Of a DNA stretch of 20,010 nucleotides, positions 7,963 through 15,915 are shown one piece after another (positions within the stretch are counted from its first letter, which is position 1; the number at the start of each line of letters is the position of its first letter). The stretch spans positions 1 through 20,010 of the IMG/VR virus record IMGVR_UViG_3300034062_005405; one strand, 5' to 3'. The translations under genes and the position numbers were made by a program. Source of the DNA: a virus. The notes beneath the pieces are model-generated. The model was not told the DNA's origin. It did no database searches and saw only the letters and a program-made list of their open reading frames with translations.

Positions 7963-8786
7963 TATACAGGTGGATTAAGGTATTCATACCATTTTATGGG
8001 AACTGTGGTCCCGAGTCTCTGTCCATTACTATTAACTACCTGATATGTTTGGTTTTTATAATCCAAATTTACGACATAATAAAATAGTACGTTACTATCA
8101 AAATCATATTGATTAGAACCAAGAGCGAAATTTGCTTGAGGTCCTTTTGGTTGACCATTGGTCTCATTATCTGTCATCAATTTAGTGAATTGTCCGGTCT
8201 TAGCATTATAAAATTTAGCGGACATATAAAAGGTATTAATATCCAAAAAATTCCTGTTCTTTAACCAATAAAGAAAAAACCCTTCTTTATCACCAACATA
8301 ATCTAAAACAAATTTTGGTTTTCTAACATCTACAACAATTCTTTGCATTTGAGTTGTCATTTTCAAACCCTGTTGTGTCGGAATAATAACCGTTAAATAA
8401 TTTGTTTGTTTTTTTTCATCCGTATTATCGTAAAAATCTAATTTAAAAAATGAATTAGAAAAATTGTTTGTATAATAATATAAATCTTGAGGTGTAAATC
8501 CCTCACCTAAATAATTTATCTTCCAATTGTTAATATCATAAGTTGAACCTCCCGAATAAAAATAAAACTCATAATTAATTTCAGTATTATTTGTTGTTAC
8601 ATCAGGAGCATGGGCAAATCGACTGATTTCAAAGTCACGCCCAACACCAATTGCTTCGGTAATAACTTCAGTTTCATATTCTTCGATTGCCATATCCAAT
8701 CCTAAATAATCCCAAGTCAGTCTTACCGGTATATTGATTTGTTTATCAATACCATCAGGTACTATAGTTACTTTATTCACACTCAT
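7962..8786 (-). CDS. Putative baseplate protein, 274 residues, unrecognised
   Basis: I place the start at the ATG at 8786 (MSVNKVTIVPDGIDKQINIP). A TTG codon at 8789 directly before it is in frame, but nothing supports its use. The gene overlaps the end of the 566-residue gene by 14 bases and its stop overlaps the next ATG as TAATG. The N-terminus (TIVP at 7-10, DKQINI at 14-19, WDYLG at 25-29) resembles the N-termini of the two preceding proteins, suggesting a common docking segment. The rest is rich in Tyr, Phe and Asn and appears beta-structured, for example YEFYFYSGGSTYDINNW. No signal peptide, membrane segment or catalytic motif is seen. I do not recognise the family. It lies in the position of the T4 outer wedge genes, so an outer baseplate role is plausible. 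Confidence 0.78.
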   Translation of the reverse strand: MSVNKVTIVPDGIDKQINIPVRLTWDYLGLDMAIEEYETEVITEAIGVGRDFEISRFAHAPDVTTNNTEINYEFYFYSGGSTYDINNWKINYLGEGFTPQDLYYYTNNFSNSFFKLDFYDNTDEKKQTNYLTVIIPTQQGLKMTTQMQRIVVDVRKPKFVLDYVGDKEGFFLYWLKNRNFLDINTFYMSAKFYNAKTGQFTKLMTDNETNGQPKGPQANFALGSNQYDFDSNVLFYYVVNLDYKNQTYQVVNSNGQRLGTTVPIKWYEYLNPPV

Positions 8787-10473
8787 CAATTAATGGTTTT
8801 ATCGCAAAATCAGTGCCATATAGGCTCTCGTTATAGTTTATTCCTTCCGGTATTAATCTAAAAGTAATATCCGAGAATGGGTAGTGGGCAGTATTTAAAA
8901 ACGGATAATCAACTCCTCTTTCTAAATTATCAGTAAAACCATAAGTATACAAATCTCTCCATCTAAATTGTTGGTCGGCACTTGAATAAAACGAGTAACT
9001 AGGTACTTGGTCAATAAAATCAATATCACCGGTTTCAATATAATCCGAAAAAACCCTTAAAGTCATACTGTTATGAGGTTGATAATAAAACCCTAATGAA
9101 TTAGTGTCCGGATTATTCATTGTTTGGAAAACTGTTTGATTATAATTTATTTTATGAAAATATGGAGAAATCACTCTCTCAATTTGCTCATAATCATTCC
9201 ACTCACAAAAATCACCATCCATCACATCACCCTTCATTAAATCACCATTATAATAGAAAGTTTTAGTAGCACCACTAGTTTGAGTATATGAAGATAATGG
9301 AACTGTTGTATTTGATTCATTATTAACTAAATCCCAATATTCATTAACCTCTTTAGTTAAATTAAATTCCCAACCTTGTTTTAATCCCACCCCATATGAA
9401 GGTTCATTAAAATATCCGGAATATCCTTTGTTAACAATAGTTAAGAAAATCTCACTTAATGGTCGTTTTTGATTATCCAAATATCCCGCAAAATCTAAAT
9501 CATACGCCGATGTCATATTATAAGCGTTACTACTTGTTTTTTGAGAGATTCTTGAAATTTGATTAGGTGTTATTGAACTATACTCGAATTGTTTATCTTC
9601 TCGAAATACATTCTTTTCAAAACCAATTTTAGTAACAATAATATCATCTAAATTAGTAATCACTTTATGTTCTCTAACATAATATTTTGATTTGGTTTCT
9701 GTTAAATTATCAGGATTAATTACTCTTTTAAAAGTACCCATAACATTATCACCAAACGTCGTACCGGTATATCCAATATCTAAAACATTAAATACATACT
9801 CATCACTATCAAATAACCCGTTACCCAATGAGTACACTTGGAATATGTTTGAATTCCTATATGTTAAAGATAATTCAACGTACTCATTCGGTGTTAATCC
9901 ATGAGACCCAATACATTTAAAAGATATTAGACCATTACCATTAATTTCAATATTTTCAATAATAAATGGAATACCTTCTTCAGCTAACCAATCCATATCC
10001 CCATTAGGTAAATCAGAATAATAAACCAACTTCTTTTTATAGTTATTAACATGAGGATATGTTAAATAATACATCCAATTATATGTGTAAGCACTTTTTG
10101 ATTTATAAGGAAAATGTTGATTATCCACAATTGGTCTAAAAAAATCAAACTCATAATACTGTGGAAACCCCTTCCAAGTTCCACTGACAAATGATTGTTC
10201 AGGGTTTACATAATACAAATTATATTGGAAAGGTAAAAATGTTGTGGTTCCCGTATAAGTGTTGTCATACAAATACTTAACCTTAAAAGTTGGTCTAAAA
10301 ACAGTACAACCTTGCCTCTCGTCATCATAAACTTGAGCAAGACTTATTGTGGCACTTCTATCGTATTCCGTTATCTCATGACTTGTTTGGTCTAAAGATA
10401 TTGAAACTTTTTCATCAACAGAAGGAGCCCCTTTATATTTAAGGTTACTTGGTATTATTGTGTAATTATTCAT
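8773..10473 (-). CDS. Putative baseplate protein, 566 residues, unrecognised
   Basis: The protein begins MNNYTIIPSNLKYKGAPSVD and ends DFAIKPLIDECE. It is unusually rich in Tyr, Phe, Asn and Asp, as many phage structural proteins are, for example FPQYYEFDFFRPIVDNQHF. Near the N-terminus, TIIP (5-8) and DEKVSISLDQ (20-29) resemble TIVP...DKQINI of the 274-residue protein and NKTINVQLDQ of the 1784-residue protein. No membrane segment, signal peptide or enzyme motif is visible. The ATG at 10473 overlaps the end of the giant gene by 8 bases and there is no Shine-Dalgarno sequence, so translation is probably coupled. Context suggests an outer wedge component; the family is unknown to me. Confidence 0.78.
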   Translation of the reverse strand: MNNYTIIPSNLKYKGAPSVDEKVSISLDQTSHEITEYDRSATISLAQVYDDERQGCTVFRPTFKVKYLYDNTYTGTTTFLPFQYNLYYVNPEQSFVSGTWKGFPQYYEFDFFRPIVDNQHFPYKSKSAYTYNWMYYLTYPHVNNYKKKLVYYSDLPNGDMDWLAEEGIPFIIENIEINGNGLISFKCIGSHGLTPNEYVELSLTYRNSNIFQVYSLGNGLFDSDEYVFNVLDIGYTGTTFGDNVMGTFKRVINPDNLTETKSKYYVREHKVITNLDDIIVTKIGFEKNVFREDKQFEYSSITPNQISRISQKTSSNAYNMTSAYDLDFAGYLDNQKRPLSEIFLTIVNKGYSGYFNEPSYGVGLKQGWEFNLTKEVNEYWDLVNNESNTTVPLSSYTQTSGATKTFYYNGDLMKGDVMDGDFCEWNDYEQIERVISPYFHKINYNQTVFQTMNNPDTNSLGFYYQPHNSMTLRVFSDYIETGDIDFIDQVPSYSFYSSADQQFRWRDLYTYGFTDNLERGVDYPFLNTAHYPFSDITFRLIPEGINYNESLYGTDFAIKPLIDECE

Positions 10474-13400
10474 CTATCGAATATAGTTCTTTAAATTTAT
10501 CTAAAGCTGTCTCACCTTTTATTAACCCAAAATAGAAATGATTTGGGGCACCAACCAAATATTTTTGAGTTGGAACATCCCAATTACCCGCATCAGCAAC
10601 ATAACTAAAGTCAACAACATTTGTTGCAGTCCCATTAAATAAATATCCACGAGCAAATAGGTCGCTGATACTGTAAATTGATGGAATCATATAACTTGGA
10701 TTAATAATTGCTCTCCTATCAAGAGACTGATATTTTCTTGAAAAAATGTCACTTGTATTTGTTGCCCAATTATTTCCTTGGTCACCAAAAACACCCGCAT
10801 TAGGAGTGTCATTTATCCTCCATTGGTAATATGGAACTTCTTGAGATTTAATACCATAAGGATATGTTATCGCGTTTGCGTTATTTGATGGTCTAAAATC
10901 AATAACACCTGGGGTTAAGAAATCTTTGTTTTGTAAATCTTGAGTCGTTGATGAGAAAAATACCGCCATTGTTGGGTCACTAGACCCCGCTAATATCTGT
11001 ACTGGGTCATCAACAGAACCCGTAACTTGATAAAACTCAGGTGAAAATGGTATTACCCCATATTCAGAATTAATCGACATTGATTGTGCTAAGTCCGCAT
11101 CAATTCTTCTTGAACTACCATCTCGAGTAAATAACTGTTGCAATGAATTATCACCTAACGCAATAATTTGCCCTAAAAATCCCTCATCTGTAATTCTTGA
11201 AATAACAAATAAATTAACTAAATCTGATGTATCCGAATAACTTGTAGGTGCTAAACTTTTCATTATGTACCCTTTTGCCGATGGGTCAAAAATTATTTCT
11301 TGGTAAAAATCATCTTTTATACCTAAATTAATAATTGTTGTTGGGAATAATAAATTTCTTCTATTTACAGGGTTTCTTAAACCTGATACCGGTCTCCCAA
11401 TAAATCTACCTAATCCTGAAGTACTATCAGTTATTCTATACGGAGAACTTCTATAATAAAAATTATTAGTATCTTTTTCAAAATATACTACCTCATTAGC
11501 AAATCTTGGTGCTTCAGGTTGATTTAATTTATTAAAATAGGTATCAACTTGTATTGGAAATGCATATAAACTACCGTTAACCCAATTATTCATAAATGAT
11601 TGTGATAATACTCCTCGACATAAACCATAGAAGAATCTAAACCTGAATCCCCATTCTGCGAATGTCCCTAAATCTTGTCCCAAATCAATTAGTGGTTTAT
11701 TAACCATTATGTAACAACCATTTTCAACAACGTCACCAGCTTGACATCCCGGTTTTACACCAAAGTTCACACCGTTTCCTTGATAACAATCCAATCCAAC
11801 CATCTCTTCACAAGTACCTAAAGTATTTAATACGTTAGTTGCCCCAATTTGTCCTTCAATATCCGCAGTTACTAAATCAGCACCTAACGAAATTGATGGA
11901 TTATTAAATAATTGACCACCCCCTCCAATAGGATAAACAGCAAATCCTAGGTTTTGTTGTAATAAACTAACACTACCTGTTAAAATTTCCGCATTATCAA
12001 TATAATCAGAAGATGGTAATCTATCAGTTCTCATAATAATTTGAGATGAGCTAGTCATATTAACTTCAGATGTACCTGTATATCTTGGATATAATATAGG
12101 ACTAAAGTATGTTGTTTGAGGTAAACCCCGGAAATACCACTCATCAAATCGCCAAGAAAGAAAACTGTTAACAACATATGGCCCAAAGGACGCTATAATA
12201 GCCCCTCCGGATAAATCTTCAGAACCATCATAAAAACTATTAGAAATGCTCGAAGAGTAGAAACGATTATTTGTTTTTGAAGTAACACCTCTTAATGGTG
12301 GTGCCCCTAACGGTAAAAAAGGTTGTTGAATATAGTTTGTCGAAACTAACGGATTTATTGATGGAGCTAATGCTGGTGTACTAACTTGAGGTATTGGGTT
12401 TAACGATGAGTCCAACGCTCCATAAAACCCAAAATTAGGAGTTGTATACGCAGAATAATTAAGCCCCGGACTTGTTTGTCCCGGAATTCCCGGTGTATAA
12501 AAATAAGATGAATAACATATATTATTTTGATTACCATGATTTTGAACCGAAATACCATTAGTCGTTGGTGGAAGAGCTTGTATTGGAATATTCATTCTTG
12601 TCATCGCGGTAAAAGTCACCGCATCTTCATTTGGATATCCTAATATACGTCCAATACCATATTTATTCATCATTAACGGAGAATAAGGGTCAACCCCTCT
12701 TTGTAAAATAAGAACTTTTTGATTTTCATAATCTTCAAAACTTGAAGTTGGTAATGTATAAGTAGCCAATGACAATGGGTTATTTACGGACCTAGGGATA
12801 GGTCTATAATTTGGATAAGTAAGAGGAAGATAATTACCCTCAAAACTACTTTGATAAAAAGTAATTAATTTATTTTCAGCATTTAACGTATTCCAAAAAC
12901 TTGAACCAGTTTGATTATCACCCGGAAATGAATATTGTGGTTCTCCATTAACAATTGTTTTAGTAATAGTAATAGCGGTCAATACCTGATAATATTCAAT
13001 ATCCGATGGATAAATATAATTTTGACAACCCACACCATAAGTTACCGCAGAATACTCCGCGGTACCACCTGTATTTGTTAAATCAATACAATCAACATTT
13101 GTAATACCTGTAACTAACGGAAATTCAGGACTAATAATTCCCTCAGGATTAGTAGTACCTGATGTTTGACCTGTAAATAATAAAGTCACTTTAGAACCCG
13201 GACAAGTTCTATAAGTCACAGTTCCCGGTTCGGTTATTGAAATAACCATACTACTCACACATTCAGCCGGATATGCGGGAATATCATAAGTAACAACCGT
13301 ATCGGAAGTTTGAGTAAGAGCATAACGAACATTAGCAGTAAAAGCACTTGTCTTAAGGATACCATTAATACCATTAACAATATAACCTCCCGATGCTGTG

Positions 13401-15820
13401 GTTGCAGAATATAAATAATTTTTATCTTTAGTTTTTAATGGGTCAACAAATGATAATAATGTACCCGGAGTTAAATCCGTAGTAGATAATACTGTTAATG
13501 TATTATCAAAATGACTTCTTGTACCGTTTGTTGCTAATGAAAAAGTAACTTTAATTTTATTTACATTATCAAAAAATTTCTTTCGAGTATTATAAATATT
13601 AACCCTTTCACCAGGAGGTATTGTTGTTCCTTGTGATGTATTACCCCCTCCATCAGGAAATGTGTAAACACCCGAATTATTAGTTTTAAAAATTGTTGGA
13701 TTTTTTGGTTTAACTGACCGACCAGAAATCGCCTCAGCTTGCATATTTGATTCCAACTGAAAATATGAATCATAATCTTCATTATCAGGACCAATACCGG
13801 GCCAAGTACGATTTGGTATTGAAAGACTATTAGCCTCTAAACCAGCAGAATATAAACCAGGTTGTGACAATTGAGATATTAACCCAGGAGATGGACTAGA
13901 TTCTTCCGTTGCATCCTCTCCACCCGGTTCAGTACTTTCTGGAACACACTCACAAGACTGACAATCAGGATAAGTTATCATTGGTAATTTAATTCTACCA
14001 AATTTATAACTAGTAATTTGTTTAAACTTAAAAATTAAAAACGCCGCTGCTAAAGTATACAATAAAGCCATTGCAAAAAACCCGGCAATCAAACCCGCAG
14101 TTGCACCAAACGCAGCGGTACCGGCAACCGCTCCTCCAAATAACGACCAATAATTAGTTGCGTTTGCCGTAAAATTTACAATAAGATAAGCAACAAGTAT
14201 AACCGCAAAATTATTCCATAAAAAGGCTAAAAAATGATAAATTATCAAAACAGGTAACCCAATTAATTGTATTACTTGTAATATTATTGAAAATATAAAA
14301 AAGAATAAATCAAAATTTCTAAATCCTTCATTAACCGGGAATTTATTAATAGTGGAAGCACATTCATTACTATCAATTTCTTTAATACCAATAAATCTAC
14401 CTTTAGCACCATTTTTAAATTCATCAATAAAACCTGAGACAGTATAAACTTTATTAAACTCAAACTGATAAAAAGTATCCTCACAATTTATTTTTTGATT
14501 TAAAATATTGTTTTTCAACTCTACAGTAGAAAACCCTTCTGTATATCCTGACCAATCAAGTCCAAAATAATATGAACTTTTTTGTCTCTGTTTATTTTGA
14601 GCACTAGCGTTTGAACTAGTAGGGTCACCATTATCCGATGACCACCCATATTCTTTGACATTTGGAACTAAGAAATAAGCACGTCTTGTTTGTTCTGACA
14701 AACTAGGAGACTGAGACCACTTAACTTTAAATCTATATTTTCCTTTAGTTGGAATACCTACTGCAGGGTCATTTGAAATTACTTTTTCACCAAATTCATT
14801 GGTAATAAAATAATCCAAATTCATTGGTAATTCGGTTAACCAAACCCCATTACCATCAATAATATTACCTGACTTTTCTAATTGGAATAGTTCAAGTATT
14901 GGATTACCGTCTGCATCATAATTAATTGTTTGTCGTATTGCTAAAATAGACCCGGGACCCGCAGCCAATTCACATAAATTACCCATATCGTCCTTTGGCT
15001 TGGCATTTCGTCTAAGTCTCTGTGAATCAGCAGTTGAGTAAATAGACCCCATGAATACCGAAGTTGGTTGTATGTCTATATTGGCATCATCTCTAAGGTC
15101 AAAGTCAACACGGTTAACCGCAATTTGGCATATTTCAGGGTCACCCCATAATGGCGCAACCGATAAAGTTCTTGTTAAACTTACAATTTGTGGTAATGAC
15201 GATAAATCATTTGAGGTTTTAAAACGGTTACCGGCAACTTGACCTTCAGTTGCTAATCCCATTCTAATTAAATCCTGAGGAGTTAAAGAAAATTCCCCAA
15301 TATCTGATAAGTCAACATCCATTACTAAAGTTTGCGACCCTAATGGAACCCCCATTATCATATAGTCACCACTCTCGTTTGTTTTTGTTGTGTATTTGTA
15401 GTATTTGTCGTAAATTTCAACCGCAATTCCATCGGTTAACGCATCATCTCTTGTAGGTAAAGTACCTGTTGCTGCGTGAGCAGAATATGACTTTTCATAA
15501 GGTAAAAGATTATACCTAAAACCATCTTCATTTTTATCAGTTGGAGATTTATAAGGGTAGATACTTGATATCAGTGGATTAGATTCATCAACCGATGATA
15601 TTGGGATAAACACTGATACTCGGGCATTTGGAATACCAAAACCATTATTTGCAGTAACCCTTCCAACAACAACACCGTATTCTGAACAACTTCTACTATA
15701 AACGTCAGTTTGTTGTATTTTTAACGATAAGATTTCTAAGAACTCAAAATCTTGGTCTAACTGAACATTAATTGTTTTGTTAATACCTAATTCGGTTCTA
15801 ATTCTATATGACTGACCCAT
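10466..15820 (-). CDS. Giant baseplate protein with carboxypeptidase-regulatory-like domain and hydrophobic segment
   Basis: This 1784-residue protein follows gp6, where T4 has gp7 (about 1030 residues), but I see no clear gp7 motif. Residues 12-30 (NKTINVQLDQ) form an N-terminal motif resembling those of the two following proteins. Residues about 47-172 match a carboxypeptidase-regulatory-like beta-sandwich: GVVVGRVTANNGFGIPNARV at the start and ESGDYMIMGVPLGSQTLVM at the end, with an insertion of about 65 residues between. Residues 505-597 are strongly hydrophobic, with about four potential membrane spans. They are followed by a Cys cluster (C620, C623, C625) and an acidic Glu/Ser/Pro-rich linker to about 660. 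The remaining 1100 residues are Tyr/Asn/Ser-rich, beta-type and unrecognised. The ATG at 15820 has AAAGGA 7 bases upstream, the best ribosome binding site in the window. It is probably a virion protein; wedge assembly plus a membrane role at infection is speculation. Confidence 0.8.
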   Translation of the reverse strand: MGQSYRIRTELGINKTINVQLDQDFEFLEILSLKIQQTDVYSRSCSEYGVVVGRVTANNGFGIPNARVSVFIPISSVDESNPLISSIYPYKSPTDKNEDGFRYNLLPYEKSYSAHAATGTLPTRDDALTDGIAVEIYDKYYKYTTKTNESGDYMIMGVPLGSQTLVMDVDLSDIGEFSLTPQDLIRMGLATEGQVAGNRFKTSNDLSSLPQIVSLTRTLSVAPLWGDPEICQIAVNRVDFDLRDDANIDIQPTSVFMGSIYSTADSQRLRRNAKPKDDMGNLCELAAGPGSILAIRQTINYDADGNPILELFQLEKSGNIIDGNGVWLTELPMNLDYFITNEFGEKVISNDPAVGIPTKGKYRFKVKWSQSPSLSEQTRRAYFLVPNVKEYGWSSDNGDPTSSNASAQNKQRQKSSYYFGLDWSGYTEGFSTVELKNNILNQKINCEDTFYQFEFNKVYTVSGFIDEFKNGAKGRFIGIKEIDSNECASTINKFPVNEGFRNFDLFFFIFSIILQVIQLIGLPVLIIYHFLAFLWNNFAVILVAYLIVNFTANATNYWSLFGGAVAGTAAFGATAGLIAGFFAMALLYTLAAAFLIFKFKQITSYKFGRIKLPMITYPDCQSCECVPESTEPGGEDATEESSPSPGLISQLSQPGLYSAGLEANSLSIPNRTWPGIGPDNEDYDSYFQLESNMQAEAISGRSVKPKNPTIFKTNNSGVYTFPDGGGNTSQGTTIPPGERVNIYNTRKKFFDNVNKIKVTFSLATNGTRSHFDNTLTVLSTTDLTPGTLLSFVDPLKTKDKNYLYSATTASGGYIVNGINGILKTSAFTANVRYALTQTSDTVVTYDIPAYPAECVSSMVISITEPGTVTYRTCPGSKVTLLFTGQTSGTTNPEGIISPEFPLVTGITNVDCIDLTNTGGTAEYSAVTYGVGCQNYIYPSDIEYYQVLTAITITKTIVNGEPQYSFPGDNQTGSSFWNTLNAENKLITFYQSSFEGNYLPLTYPNYRPIPRSVNNPLSLATYTLPTSSFEDYENQKVLILQRGVDPYSPLMMNKYGIGRILGYPNEDAVTFTAMTRMNIPIQALPPTTNGISVQNHGNQNNICYSSYFYTPGIPGQTSPGLNYSAYTTPNFGFYGALDSSLNPIPQVSTPALAPSINPLVSTNYIQQPFLPLGAPPLRGVTSKTNNRFYSSSISNSFYDGSEDLSGGAIIASFGPYVVNSFLSWRFDEWYFRGLPQTTYFSPILYPRYTGTSEVNMTSSSQIIMRTDRLPSSDYIDNAEILTGSVSLLQQNLGFAVYPIGGGGQLFNNPSISLGADLVTADIEGQIGATNVLNTLGTCEEMVGLDCYQGNGVNFGVKPGCQAGDVVENGCYIMVNKPLIDLGQDLGTFAEWGFRFRFFYGLCRGVLSQSFMNNWVNGSLYAFPIQVDTYFNKLNQPEAPRFANEVVYFEKDTNNFYYRSSPYRITDSTSGLGRFIGRPVSGLRNPVNRRNLLFPTTIINLGIKDDFYQEIIFDPSAKGYIMKSLAPTSYSDTSDLVNLFVISRITDEGFLGQIIALGDNSLQQLFTRDGSSRRIDADLAQSMSINSEYGVIPFSPEFYQVTGSVDDPVQILAGSSDPTMAVFFSSTTQDLQNKDFLTPGVIDFRPSNNANAITYPYGIKSQEVPYYQWRINDTPNAGVFGDQGNNWATNTSDIFSRKYQSLDRRAIINPSYMIPSIYSISDLFARGYLFNGTATNVVDFSYVADAGNWDVPTQKYLVGAPNHFYFGLIKGETALDKFKELYSIDE
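14030..14308 (-). other. Polytopic hydrophobic segment inside the giant baseplate protein
   Basis: It encodes residues 505-597. Runs are about 505-534 (LFFFIFSIILQVIQLIGLPV and onward), 538-551 (FAVILVAYLIVNFT), 561-582 (a Gly/Ala-rich run with GLIAGFF) and 583-597 (AMALLYTLAAAFLIF). Only a few polar residues separate them, and basic residues follow (KFKQITSYKFGR). By composition these would be called membrane helices in any cellular protein. Confidence 0.8.
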
Positions 15821-15828
15821 TCAATTCC

Positions 15829-15848
15829 TTTAATTTATAAATAGTTTA
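15829..15848 (-). promoter_or_regulatory. Candidate promoter element before the 1784-residue gene
   Basis: The minus strand carries TAAACTATTTATAAATTAAA, the same 20 bases as at 6836-6855, with core TATTTATA 15 bases before the ATG. A degenerate second copy lies about 50 bases further upstream at 15880-15898. The 95-base intergenic gap here is one of the largest in the window, consistent with a new transcription unit. Confidence 0.5.
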
Positions 15849-15879
15849 TGTGTGATTTTTCAAATTAACACACACCATA

Positions 15880-15898
15880 TTTAATTATAAACTAGTTA
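15880..15898 (-). repeat. Degenerate second copy of the promoter-like element
   Basis: The minus strand reads TAACTAGTTTATAATTAAA, which aligns with TAAACTATTTATAAATTAAA at 15829-15848 with a few changes. It begins directly after the stop of gp6. It may be a second promoter or a duplicated remnant. Confidence 0.35.
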
Positions 15899-15915
15899 AG
15901 CCAGAAATAAACCTG

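Noticed and set aside
8786-8789. TTG at 8789 as the start of the 274-residue gene
   Set aside because: An ATG follows directly, and nothing in the sequence favours the TTG.
15849-15874. Hairpin TGTGTG/CACACA in the gap after gp6 as a terminator
   Set aside because: The stem has only 6 pairs, the loop is 14 bases and no T tract follows on the minus strand.
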